Shown here piece after piece: positions 15,625 to 24,133 of a stretch of 64,000 nucleotides of DNA. The position numbers and the translations under genes are program-made. Numbering within the stretch: position 1 is the stretch's first letter; each line of letters begins with the position of its first letter. The notes beneath the pieces are model-generated. The model ran no database searches. It was not told the origin of the DNA and was given only the letters and a program-made list of their open reading frames with translations. The stretch covers positions 302,150 to 366,149 of the forward strand of contig JAJVIC010000007.1 of the NCBI GenBank assembly GCA_022072225.1. The letters are read 5' to 3'. This DNA comes from Bacteroidia bacterium (lineage in GTDB: Bacteria; Bacteroidota; Bacteroidia; SXHM01).

Positions 15625-16788
15625 ATGAGCGACATTTCCCACATTTTAAATCACCTTGGCGAAGAGCGCGAAAAATATTTCGGCTCGGTTTCCCCTCCTG
15701 TTTTTCAGAGCAGTAATTTCTGTTTTCCTACAGTTTCCGAAATGCGCGAAGCGCTGAAAAACGAAGACAGCGTTCCTTTTTACACACGGGGTGTTAATCC
15801 TACGGTTACTATTCTCCGCGAAAAAGTTGCTGCATTAGAAGGAGCTGAAGATGCCCTGATTTTTGGCAGCGGAAGTGCTGCAATGGCTGCAGCTGTTATG
15901 AATTCGGCAAAAGGTGGTGAACATGTAATCTGTGTTAAAAAACCATATAGCTGGACATACAAGTTGCTCAATAAGTTGCTCATCAACTATGGTGTTGAAA
16001 CCACAATGGTTGATGGAACTGACATTGAAAATTTTCGCTCAGCAATAAAATCTAACACCAGACTGATTATTCTTGAAAGTCCGAATTCGGTAACGTTTGA
16101 AATGCAGGACATACGAGCAGTTGCCGCTTTGGCAAAGCAACACAACATTACCACGGTAATTGACAACAGTTATGCAACACCTATTTTCCAACGACCCATT
16201 GAAATGGGAATTGATATGACCATACATAGTGCAAGCAAGTATTTTGGAGGTCACAGTGATATTGTTGCCGGAGTTTTAACAGGCAGCAAAAAGAAAATTG
16301 CTGAAATTTTTCAGGGCGAGTTTATGACATTGGGTGGCATTATTTCTCCCAATGATGCTTGGCTGATGTTGCTTGGATTACGCACATTAAAAATTCGTGT
16401 GGAGCGCACCAATGCAACAGCTGCAAAAGTTGTTGAGTTCATGGAAAGCCATCCAAAAGTGAATAAAGTATTTTTCCCTTTTTCAAAAAATAATCCGCAA
16501 TATGAGTTGGCTAAATCGCAGATGAGTGGAACAGGCGGAATGTTTTCAGCTCAACTGAAAGCAAAAGATATAACTGCGGTTGAAATTTTTTGTAATTCAC
16601 TCAAACGTTTTCTGCTTGCCTGCTCGTGGGGTGGACACGAGTCCTTGATTTTCCCAACCTGTACATTGTACGATTCGCAGAATTACGGTACAACCGAACT
16701 TCCCTGGAATCACATACGCTTTTATGTTGGACTGGAAGAGCCTGAAGAAATAATTGAAGATTTAAGGCAGGCTTTGGAGAAGATCTAA
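15625..16788 (+). CDS. Cys/Met-metabolism PLP-dependent enzyme
   Basis: 387 residues of the cystathionine gamma-synthase/methionine gamma-lyase family. Visible are GSVSPPVFQSSNF (20-32), the PLP-phosphate-binding FGSGSAAMAAA, the aspartate segment TTVIDNSYATPIF, and the Schiff-base lysine in HSASKYFGGHSD (about Lys204). The reaction (beta- or gamma-elimination or replacement on a sulfur amino acid) cannot be fixed from the sequence. ATG 15625 is chosen because the family N-terminus (HLGEE) begins within ten residues. The ATG follows a terminator hairpin with no spacer, so the transcript may begin at the hairpin itself or be leaderless. The stop overlaps the convergent 16785 gene. Confidence 0.85.
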   Translation: MSDISHILNHLGEEREKYFGSVSPPVFQSSNFCFPTVSEMREALKNEDSVPFYTRGVNPTVTILREKVAALEGAEDALIFGSGSAAMAAAVMNSAKGGEHVICVKKPYSWTYKLLNKLLINYGVETTMVDGTDIENFRSAIKSNTRLIILESPNSVTFEMQDIRAVAALAKQHNITTVIDNSYATPIFQRPIEMGIDMTIHSASKYFGGHSDIVAGVLTGSKKKIAEIFQGEFMTLGGIISPNDAWLMLLGLRTLKIRVERTNATAAKVVEFMESHPKVNKVFFPFSKNNPQYELAKSQMSGTGGMFSAQLKAKDITAVEIFCNSLKRFLLACSWGGHESLIFPTCTLYDSQNYGTTELPWNHIRFYVGLEEPEEIIEDLRQALEKI

Positions 16789-17495
16789 TTCACCTCTTCC
16801 TTTACAGCTACCACTTTTACCGGCTTGTAGTAGCATGAAAAGTCTGCTGTTCCGCCAAGCGTAGAATGGTTGTCTAAGTTTTTGCGCTTGTGCGAAATAA
16901 TCTGCAACTCCAGTTCACCTTTTGCCAAGGTATCGGTTGCCGTTCCCGGTATCTGAAAAAACTTATCGGTATTTGACTCGGCATAAAAACTGAGTGATCG
17001 TTTTTCTTTATCACGGATAAGGATTTCAAAATTATCAACAGGATCGGTACCTGAAAATGAAAATGGAATGGACAGAGTTTTACCTAAATGAAAACTATCC
17101 TGTTGTTGCTGAAAGGTTGCTTTTCCGGCTTCAAATAAATCGGTCAATATTATTCCATCTTTGTCTGTATAAACTAATTCAACTTTGTTTGCCGGACAAC
17201 CTAAAGGTGCTTCGTTACGGTAATATGCTCCGCCAAATAACAATCTTCCTTGGGTCAAATCAACTCCGTTTGCTGTAATTTTTGCAGGGGAAGTTAATGT
17301 AAGTGTTGTTCCGTTTTCGCCTGCAAAGCGAAATACTGCACTTGCTGTTGCAGTAGCAGTTGCTTCATCAATGCTTACTTCGTATTTGCGATAAATCTGG
17401 TCTTGAGCAACATCTTTAGAACTGCCGGTTTCATTGCTTTGGCAGGCAGTTAAAATTATTGCAATTAAGATGGATAATCCTAAAAGATTTTTCAT
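16785..17495 (-). CDS. Hypothetical lipoprotein
   Basis: The longest frame starts at 17522, but ATG 17495 gives a clean lipoprotein signal (MKNLLGLSILIAIILTACQ), so I prefer it. The protein then has 236 residues. The mature part is beta-rich with no recognised domain and should be anchored in the periplasm or outer membrane. A perfect minus-strand -7 box (TAATTTTG at 17527-17520) lies 25 bases upstream of ATG 17495. It would leave almost no leader for the longer form, which supports the shorter start. Confidence 0.65.
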   Translation of the reverse strand: MKNLLGLSILIAIILTACQSNETGSSKDVAQDQIYRKYEVSIDEATATATASAVFRFAGENGTTLTLTSPAKITANGVDLTQGRLLFGGAYYRNEAPLGCPANKVELVYTDKDGIILTDLFEAGKATFQQQQDSFHLGKTLSIPFSFSGTDPVDNFEILIRDKEKRSLSFYAESNTDKFFQIPGTATDTLAKGELELQIISHKRKNLDNHSTLGGTADFSCYYKPVKVVAVKEEVN

Positions 17496-17552
17496 TGTAC
17501 ATGGTTTAATGGTTAGGAACAAAATTAACTAATTTCGCCCAAAATTTAAACT

Positions 17553-18734
17553 ATGGCACGTACCGATCTTTTTCAGGCTCCTGATTATTATCTTGTTGAT
17601 GATCTCCTTACTGACGAACAAAAACTAATACGCGACTCGGTTCGCGCATGGGTGAAAAAAGAAGTTTCGCCTGTTATTGAAGAAGCTTGCCAAACAGCAA
17701 CATTTCCCAGGCATTTAATAAAAGGATTGGCAAGTGTTGGTGCTTTTGGTCCTTATATACCAACGGAATATGGTGGTGCGGGTTTAGATCAGATTTCTTA
17801 CGGATTAATAATGCAGGAACTGGAGCGAGGTGATTCGGGTATTCGTTCTACAGCCTCGGTGCAAAGTTCTTTAGTGATGTATCCTATTTTCACTTACGGT
17901 TCAGAAGAGCAAAAAAGAAAATATCTTCCAAAGCTTGCAGCAGGTGAGATGATGGGTTGTTTTGGTTTGACAGAACCTGACCATGGTTCAAATCCCGGAG
18001 GAATGATTACCAATTTTAAAGATGCAGGCAACCATGTGATTTTAAACGGTGCGAAAATGTGGATATCCAATGCCCCTTTTGCTGACATTGCTGTGGTTTG
18101 GGCAAAAAATGAACACGGTGTTATTCATGGCTTGGTGGTAGAACGGGGAATGGAAGGTTTTACAACTCCTGAAACGCATGGCAAATGGTCGCTGCGCGCA
18201 TCGGCAACGGGCGAATTGGTTTTTGATAATGTAAAAGTTCCGAAAGAAAATATTTTTCCGAATGTAAAAGGATTGAAAGGACCGTTGGGTTGTTTGAACT
18301 CTGCACGCTATGGAATATCGTGGGGCGTAATTGGCGCGGCAATGGATTGCTATGATGCGGCATTACGCTATTCCAAAGAGCGCATTCAATTCGGGAAACC
18401 GATAGGTGCCTTTCAGCTGCAGCAAAAGAAATTAGCCGAGATGATAACTGAAATTACTAAGGCACAACTACTGAGCTGGAGACTGGGAGTTTTGAAAAAT
18501 GAACATCGCGCTACACCTCAGCAAATTTCAATGGCAAAACGAAACAACGTAAATATGGCATTGGAGATTGCCCGCACCTCAAGACAAATTTTGGGTGGTA
18601 TGGGAATAACCGGTGAGTTTCCGGTAATGCGTCACAGCATGAATTTAGAATCGGTGGTAACATACGAAGGCACTCATGACATTCATTTACTGATAACAGG
18701 AATGGATGTTACGGGGTTTAATGCGTTTGAGTAG
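17553..18734 (+). CDS. Acyl-CoA dehydrogenase, glutaryl-CoA dehydrogenase type
   Basis: A 393-residue FAD enzyme with the full three-domain fold. The FAD/substrate motif FGLTEPDHGSNPGGM (about 134-148) and the beta-domain segment MWISNAPFADIAVVWAK are present. The C-terminal catalytic stretch is SVVTYEGTHDIHLLITG, in which the glutamate is the base. This last motif and the GIT...MRH context are typical of glutaryl-CoA dehydrogenase, which converts glutaryl-CoA to crotonyl-CoA in lysine and tryptophan breakdown. No other pathway genes are adjacent. The start overlaps the divergent promoter region shared with 17495; TAATTTCG at 17530-17537 is a plausible -7 box. Confidence 0.88.
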   Translation: MARTDLFQAPDYYLVDDLLTDEQKLIRDSVRAWVKKEVSPVIEEACQTATFPRHLIKGLASVGAFGPYIPTEYGGAGLDQISYGLIMQELERGDSGIRSTASVQSSLVMYPIFTYGSEEQKRKYLPKLAAGEMMGCFGLTEPDHGSNPGGMITNFKDAGNHVILNGAKMWISNAPFADIAVVWAKNEHGVIHGLVVERGMEGFTTPETHGKWSLRASATGELVFDNVKVPKENIFPNVKGLKGPLGCLNSARYGISWGVIGAAMDCYDAALRYSKERIQFGKPIGAFQLQQKKLAEMITEITKAQLLSWRLGVLKNEHRATPQQISMAKRNNVNMALEIARTSRQILGGMGITGEFPVMRHSMNLESVVTYEGTHDIHLLITGMDVTGFNAFE

Positions 18735-18903
18735 GTATTACTCTATTTAAATTATAAGTAGATTACATTTCTAAAAGAGGCAAGTATTTTATTTTTTCCG
18801 ACAGCTGGATAAAATGTTTTGTAACCTGTTTTTTTTGTGCGGACAACTATCATTTTTGGTTTGTTAGTTATGTTCCGGAGCCAGCCAGTGATGTATTTTT
18901 GGC

Positions 18904-19155
18904 TGTAAGCGATGATCTGGCGGCTGTAATCTGCCAGTTTGGTTGTGTAATCTGCCATAAATTCTCTGTAACCGGTCTGTTAGCAAGTGTAACTGATCTA
19001 CTTTTGAGTGTAAGAGATGTTCCAGCGGTTGTAACCTGCCATCTTTTCATTGTAATCTGCCACTTTTTCGCTGTAAGCGATGTGCTTTTAGGTGTAAACG
19101 ATGTATTATTGGATGTAAGCGATGTGTTTTCACCTGTAATCGGGCTTCTGATAGA
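18904..19155. repeat. Intergenic tandem array: 12 units of exactly 21 bp (core TGTAAnC)
   Basis: TGTAA begins at 18904, 18925, 18946, 18967, 18988, 19009, 19030, 19051, 19072, 19093, 19114 and 19135, every interval exactly 21 bases. About ten bases after each start are semi-conserved (TGTAAGCGATG or TGTAATCTGCC types) and the remainder varies freely. No flanking gene overlaps it. A long open frame runs through it only because 21 is divisible by three. Confidence 0.92.
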
Positions 19156-19422
19156 TTGAATTAGAGTATTTTAAGATGAATTTTAATGAAAATCTAAGGA
19201 TGTTGGGGGTTCATTTTTACCACAAGAGCAATGCAGATAGTAGCGACAATGTGGGAGTATTTGCTTTTATAAAAAGTTTATTTTATTCTTGCGTTTGAAT
19301 AAATGCTTTTCTGTTGAGTATTCTCAACTTTACATTAAGGGTCCTGTTGGTTAAGTGTATTAATATTTTTCCTACAACAAATGAAAATCAACGTTCTTCA
19401 ATCTGATTATTTGAGATAACAA
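19156..19422. other. Intergenic DNA between the 21-bp array and the transglutaminase-like gene
   Basis: About 270 AT-rich bases. The one clear structure is a perfect dyad GTTGAG-TATT-CTCAAC at 19313-19328, about 95 bases before the next start. It could be an operator or a small RNA hairpin. No gene was found here; the 18735-18903 stretch left of the array also appears empty. Confidence 0.5.
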
Positions 19423-21132
19423 GTGAAGTTGTATTCTAATCTTTTCATTCTTTTATGTTTTACTTCGACAGTTTTTTCGCAAAACAGTTCTAATGATGAA
19501 ACATTTTCTCCTCCTGAATTTAAAGGTGGTGTGAAAGAATTCCATAATTATTTAGATAAATACTTAAAGTATCCACAGCTAGAGTTAGAAAACGGTGTAG
19601 AAGGAGATGTTTTAGCTTCTTTTGCTGTTGGTTCATCAGGAGAGATTGATGAAGTTGAGATTATTACAGCCAACTCGCCTGGTTTTGCTAAAGAAGTAAA
19701 AAGAGCTTTAATACTTATGCCTCCCTGGGAAAGCACCAAAATAAATGGAACTCCTACAGAAACGCTTACCCATATGCAGATTTATTTTTCAATTAATAAA
19801 TCAAGGGTAAAAAATGATAATGAGACATATGAGTGTCTTATTCATTCATTTCCAATTAATGAAAAGTCAATAGCTCAGAAAAAAGAAATTGCAAAAAGTC
19901 AAGCTGAAGGGAAAGATTTTTATGATAAAGGAGTAATTGAATTAGAGAATAAAAATAATACACTTGCACTGGATTATTTTAACCGAGCGGAGCAACAGGG
20001 GCTGCAGTTTATTGATTTATACTATAACCGTGCCTTGGCCAACTACAGAGCTGGAAATAAAGATGCGGGTTGCAAAGATTGGTTGGAAGCAGCAAGAATG
20101 GGCGATGCTGAATCGTTAAATCTTTTTAACGCAAAATGCAGTTCGTTTGTTGAAGCAACACAACCTGTTGCTGCCGGTGAACCTCTTATTTATGCAGAAG
20201 AACCTGAGCGTATTGCTAAATCAGTAATAGATAAATTTAAATCAACAGATTTTTCTGGCATTCAAACATTACAGGAGCTTGCAGAAAAAATTTCGCAGAT
20301 TACATTAGAAAAAAGAGAACAACTTCAAATGTTGCTTTTATGGTCACATGAAAATATGAATGTAGATACAGTGCGTTTTTTCAATGGAGGCTCTTCTTTA
20401 ACTACTGCAAATGCATTTAAGAATCGTATTGGTCTTTGTGATGAATATTCAAATATTGTAAATGATTTTTGTAATCAGTTAAATATTCCCTCTTTAATTG
20501 TTGATGGATATGTAAAAGATGCAAGTTTTGAACAAGGTAAACCCTTTGAAGAAATTAATCATACATGGAATGCGGTAAAAATCGATTCTTCCTGGGTGCT
20601 GTGTGATTTATTCTGGTCAACATGTGTTCTTATGACAAATGACTCGAAACAATCTCGCTTTGAAAAAAAGTTAAATGCTTTATATTTTCTTTCTACACCG
20701 GATATATTTATTGAGAATCATTTGCCCGGAGACCCGATTTTTCAGTTTGATAATTTTCCGATTAAAGTTAATGCATTTACATCATCAGAAAAGACGAATC
20801 TTTCAATGGAAAGAATGCCCTACCTAAATTATAGTGACTCAATAAAAATATTGATGAAGCTTAATAACAGAGAGCGGACAATACACATTGCACAACATGC
20901 CTATGCTTATAATAAGAATAACCCAAATTCTCTTATTTCGGCTTACTATAACTATGGGGTTGCGGTATTAAATAATAAATCATCGCCCAAACAGGATTTA
21001 TTAAATGCAAAAAAATATTTTACTTCAGCATTATTACTTATTGAGAAATCAAACAAGATTCACATAATCGCATTGCGGGAAAGTTGTCAAAAAGGGCTTG
21101 AATACATAAACAAACGATTAAGTTCGCTGTAG
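19423..21132 (+). CDS. Secreted TonB-C-terminal-domain, TPR and transglutaminase-like protein
   Basis: 569 residues from a GTG start (no better upstream start; TTG AGA TAA closes the frame). A signal peptide (1-19) is followed by a TonB C-terminal-like domain (about 25-118, PEFKGGVKEFHNYL...YPQ). A TPR-like stretch (about 160-235) and a transglutaminase-like domain (about 295-410) come next. The catalytic triad is visible as Cys in RIGLCDEYS, His in INHTWNAV and Asp in VLCDLFWS. Helical TPR-like repeats form the tail. It should act in the periplasm, probably as a peptidase or cross-linker, with the TonB-like domain as a contact module. The same TonB-like domain ends the M56 sensor at 62156. 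Confidence 0.75.
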   Translation: MKLYSNLFILLCFTSTVFSQNSSNDETFSPPEFKGGVKEFHNYLDKYLKYPQLELENGVEGDVLASFAVGSSGEIDEVEIITANSPGFAKEVKRALILMPPWESTKINGTPTETLTHMQIYFSINKSRVKNDNETYECLIHSFPINEKSIAQKKEIAKSQAEGKDFYDKGVIELENKNNTLALDYFNRAEQQGLQFIDLYYNRALANYRAGNKDAGCKDWLEAARMGDAESLNLFNAKCSSFVEATQPVAAGEPLIYAEEPERIAKSVIDKFKSTDFSGIQTLQELAEKISQITLEKREQLQMLLLWSHENMNVDTVRFFNGGSSLTTANAFKNRIGLCDEYSNIVNDFCNQLNIPSLIVDGYVKDASFEQGKPFEEINHTWNAVKIDSSWVLCDLFWSTCVLMTNDSKQSRFEKKLNALYFLSTPDIFIENHLPGDPIFQFDNFPIKVNAFTSSEKTNLSMERMPYLNYSDSIKILMKLNNRERTIHIAQHAYAYNKNNPNSLISAYYNYGVAVLNNKSSPKQDLLNAKKYFTSALLLIEKSNKIHIIALRESCQKGLEYINKRLSSL

Positions 21133-21224
21133 AGTATTCATTCAAAGAAATCCAACTCATTTATCTTAAGGGTGGCGAAAGTCAAAACGAATCGTATGTT
21201 TGCGCCCCTTTTGAAAAAACATCT

Positions 21225-21671
21225 ATGAAACGTATTACCGATTACCGCAAACTGTTTGGCATAACAGGCGAAGCAACCCTCGCTGAGTTAAAAACCATTT
21301 ACCGCAACTTAATGAAAGAATGGCATCCTGATAAATTTCAGGATCCTGCCGCACATGCCGAGGCGGAGTTAAAGAGTAAGGAAATCATTGAGGCGTACCA
21401 TTTTCTGGTAAGTCTTTCGCCTGAAACTCATTTGCAGTATAAAGAGGAATATACTGCCACTATTACCACTTCGGGAATTGATGATTTCCGCTACAAAGGA
21501 GTAACGCTGAAAGTTATTTTTACTGATGGCAGTGCGTACGAATACTTTGGTGTTCAAAAAAACACCTACAACAAACTGATCAATTCAGATAACCGCATTC
21601 GTTTTGCCAGAAGGCATATTTTTGAAAGTTATCCGTACCGGAAAACAACAAAGGCTTCGGAGAAGGAGTAG
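21225..21671 (+). CDS. J-domain protein with C-terminal KTSC domain
   Basis: 148 residues. An N-terminal DnaJ-type J domain (about 3-60) has the HPD motif in EWHPDKF at about 33-35. A KTSC domain follows (about 84-140: SGIDDFRYKG, TLKVIFTDGSAYEYFGV, FESYPYRK). The HPD indicates that it can stimulate a DnaK ATPase. KTSC domains are small beta folds of unknown role, often found beside nucleic-acid or lysyl-tRNA-synthetase-like proteins. A perfect -7 box TATGTTTG at 21195-21202 lies 22 bases before the start. Confidence 0.85.
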   Translation: MKRITDYRKLFGITGEATLAELKTIYRNLMKEWHPDKFQDPAAHAEAELKSKEIIEAYHFLVSLSPETHLQYKEEYTATITTSGIDDFRYKGVTLKVIFTDGSAYEYFGVQKNTYNKLINSDNRIRFARRHIFESYPYRKTTKASEKE

Positions 21672-21754
21672 CGTTATTGCGAGGAACGAAGCAATCTCAT
21701 AAATGAGTTACTGTATAGAATTGTGAGATTGCTTCACTGCGTTCGCAATGATGG
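21672..21754. repeat. Dispersed repeat family B, copy 2, between convergent genes
   Basis: CGTTATTGCGAGGAACGAAG at the left and GAGATTGCTTCACTGC ... TTCGCAATGATGG at the right form a long inverted repeat. It begins right at the stop of the 21225 gene and ends six bases before the stop of the convergent 21760 gene. Confidence 0.8.
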
Positions 21755-21759
21755 TTTGA

Positions 21760-22524
21760 TTACTCTGATTCCTTGTTCCTGAAATCTAAATTATAAGTAA
21801 GCGAAGCCTGCAAGGTATGGTTGCGTTCGGCTTTTATTCCATCTGTTTTTATAACATACTGATTCAGGTAACCCAACTGCACATTTACATTTTTGCTGAA
21901 CATCCATCCCAAAGCAAGATACAGGCGGTTCTGGTCTAATATATTTTTGCCAATACCTGCACCAAAACCCAGAAACACTTCATCATAAACCGATAGAAAA
22001 AGTGTATTGTCTGTCATTTCTTTTTTTGTTAGCGGAACCGAAATCAGGAAGCGGTAACGGGCGCGGTTACGGTAGTTATACCTGTCGTGCTCATATTCAG
22101 AATCAGTATTCAGTTTTTTTGTTTCCACAAAACGCTGCTCAAAACGAAAGCGGTGGTTGAAATAAAAGCGCCCTGCTTTTTGTGTAAGAATAAGTTGTTC
22201 CCAGATACGGTGTTCGTTAAAGGTATAAGCAACCGGTTGATTGCCGTAAGGGTAGGTAACAATCCATCCGTAACCGGCAGTAAGTTGCGGGCCTTGTTTG
22301 GTATAATAATCAACACCGAGGCGCAACAATGATTGCTGCCAGTTAAGCGCTACATCGTTTCTCCGCCACTGATATTCGGTGTGAATACCCCAGCGGTCGG
22401 TAAGGCGGTGATTACCGAAATACATAAACCATCCGTGAGCCTGCGTTGAGATTTGTTTTTGTGCAAATACGGGTGTTGCTAAAAAAAGAAAACACCCGAA
22501 CAGAAGTGACAGATATTTTTTCAT
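21760..22524 (-). CDS. DUF2490 family outer-membrane-like protein
   Basis: ATG 22524 gives a signal peptide (MKKYLSLLFGCFLFLATPVFA) and a 254-residue product; the longer frame from 22539 adds five residues before it and is less likely. The mature protein fits DUF2490: WFMYFGNHRLTDRWGIHTEYQWRRND near the N-terminus, amphipathic strands throughout and a final aromatic-ended strand (LQASLTYNLDFRN). These are predicted outer-membrane beta-barrels. It follows the SulP gene by 15 bases, so it is probably co-transcribed with it. Confidence 0.8.
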   Translation of the reverse strand: MKKYLSLLFGCFLFLATPVFAQKQISTQAHGWFMYFGNHRLTDRWGIHTEYQWRRNDVALNWQQSLLRLGVDYYTKQGPQLTAGYGWIVTYPYGNQPVAYTFNEHRIWEQLILTQKAGRFYFNHRFRFEQRFVETKKLNTDSEYEHDRYNYRNRARYRFLISVPLTKKEMTDNTLFLSVYDEVFLGFGAGIGKNILDQNRLYLALGWMFSKNVNVQLGYLNQYVIKTDGIKAERNHTLQASLTYNLDFRNKESE

Positions 22525-22539
22525 GAGACAATACAGCAA

Positions 22540-24090
22540 TCAATGCAAGGCTGTTATATTTACTTTTTCAATTCCTTTTAAGTGCAGTTCAATGTGTTTG
22601 TTGTGTGCTTTGTTATGATACGCACTTACAATTTCTAAAATGTCGTAGTCAATAAAATTACATTCGCTGCCGTCAATAGTAAGCACACTGTATTCAGGTA
22701 TTTCGTCTAATGCCTTACGCAACTTTACCTTGTTTAGGAAAGTAACATTACTGTTGAGTTTAATGTAATGCGTTTCAATTCCTTCGTGTATTGTTTTGGT
22801 GATTTTATATTCTGCTTTGAAATTGTTTTGAACGATAAAGTAAATTGAAATTAATAGTCCGATGCTTACGCCAATCAATAAATCGGTTGAAAGAATTACA
22901 AGAATGGTAATGAGAAAAGGAATAAACTGTTTCCATCCCAAACTCCACATATTGCGAAACAGTTTTGGCTGGGTGAGGTTATAACCTGTAACCAGAAGAA
23001 TAGCTGCCAGCGAAGCATACGGAATTTTGTTGAGCAAAAACGGAACAAGTAACACTGCCAGCAAAAGAAAAAGTCCGTGCGTAAAAGCAGAAAGTTTTGT
23101 TCGTCCTCCGGCATCCACATTTGCAGCGCCTCTTACAACAACTGCGGTGATTGGTATTGCGCCTAAAAGCCCGCAGGTCATATTTCCAATTCCCTGTGCA
23201 ATGAGTTCGCGATTAATAGGGGTGATGCGATTGCGTTTGTCTAACTTGTCAATGGCCTCAATGCAAAGCAGTGTTTCTAATGTTGCAAGTAGCCCGATGA
23301 GAAGTCCGTCTTTCCATATCTCTGTTGTTGAAAACAGTTTTGTGAAGTCGGGGGAAGTAATGCTTGCAAAAATGTTGGAAGGAATAGTTACTAATTGCGT
23401 TTGCTTGAGTGAAAAGTCTGAAGCTGCATTTGTGAAAATAATGTTGGCGATAATGCCGACAACAACAACTAAAAGCGGTGCAGGAATTACTTTCAACTTT
23501 TTTGCAAATGGTTGTTGCAGTAGAATAATGACGATTAAAGAAATGACTGTAATTAAAACAGCCCCTCGTGTAATGTGATGATTGAAGTTGTTAAAGCTGC
23601 CGAGAAAGTTGTCGGGACTGAACAGTTTCAGAAAACCGCTTGTCCAAAAATCGGGTTGGTCATAACCAAGTGCAAGCGGAATTTGTTTGGAGATGAGAAT
23701 AATACCGATTGCCGCTAACATTCCCTTGATAACGGATGAAGGAAAATAATTGGCAATTACACCAAGTTTTAAAAGTCCAAGCGTGAGTTGAAACAAACCG
23801 GCAATCATCACAGCGAGTAAAAAAATTCTGTAGTCACCAAGCGAAATAATGGAAGCTGCAACCAACGTTGTTAAGCCCGCAGCCGGTCCTGAAACTGCAA
23901 GTTGCGAACCGCTGATAAGAGCAACAACCAGTCCGCCAATAATACCCGATAAAAGTCCTGCATAAAGTGGAGCACCGGAAGCTAAAGCGATACCCAGACA
24001 AAGCGGAAGCGCAACAAGAAAAACCGAAAGCCCTGCAGGCAAATCATGCTTCAGCCAAATTATGCGGTAATACTTAATTGTCCGTTTCAT
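22540..24090 (-). CDS. SulP family anion transporter with C-terminal STAS domain
   Basis: A 516-residue inner-membrane transporter. The SulP signature lies in the first 100 residues (DLPAGLSVFLVALPLCLGIALASG, VSGPAAGLTTLV). Some 11-12 hydrophobic helices run to about residue 405. A cytosolic STAS domain follows (about 425-510, with SVLTIDGSECNFIDYDILEIV). Substrates in the family include sulfate, bicarbonate and dicarboxylates. The sequence does not decide between them. A perfect minus-strand -7 box TACTTTTG at 24109-24102 lies 11 bases upstream of the ATG, which implies a very short leader. Confidence 0.9.
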   Translation of the reverse strand: MKRTIKYYRIIWLKHDLPAGLSVFLVALPLCLGIALASGAPLYAGLLSGIIGGLVVALISGSQLAVSGPAAGLTTLVAASIISLGDYRIFLLAVMIAGLFQLTLGLLKLGVIANYFPSSVIKGMLAAIGIILISKQIPLALGYDQPDFWTSGFLKLFSPDNFLGSFNNFNHHITRGAVLITVISLIVIILLQQPFAKKLKVIPAPLLVVVVGIIANIIFTNAASDFSLKQTQLVTIPSNIFASITSPDFTKLFSTTEIWKDGLLIGLLATLETLLCIEAIDKLDKRNRITPINRELIAQGIGNMTCGLLGAIPITAVVVRGAANVDAGGRTKLSAFTHGLFLLLAVLLVPFLLNKIPYASLAAILLVTGYNLTQPKLFRNMWSLGWKQFIPFLITILVILSTDLLIGVSIGLLISIYFIVQNNFKAEYKITKTIHEGIETHYIKLNSNVTFLNKVKLRKALDEIPEYSVLTIDGSECNFIDYDILEIVSAYHNKAHNKHIELHLKGIEKVNITALH

Positions 24091-24133
24091 GTTCTTGATG
24101 ACAAAAGTAAAGATATATAGCTCCGAAAGAGAT

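Noticed and set aside
18899..19159. Open frame of 86 codons over the 18.9-kb array
   Set aside because: Repeat artefact, as for the other arrays.
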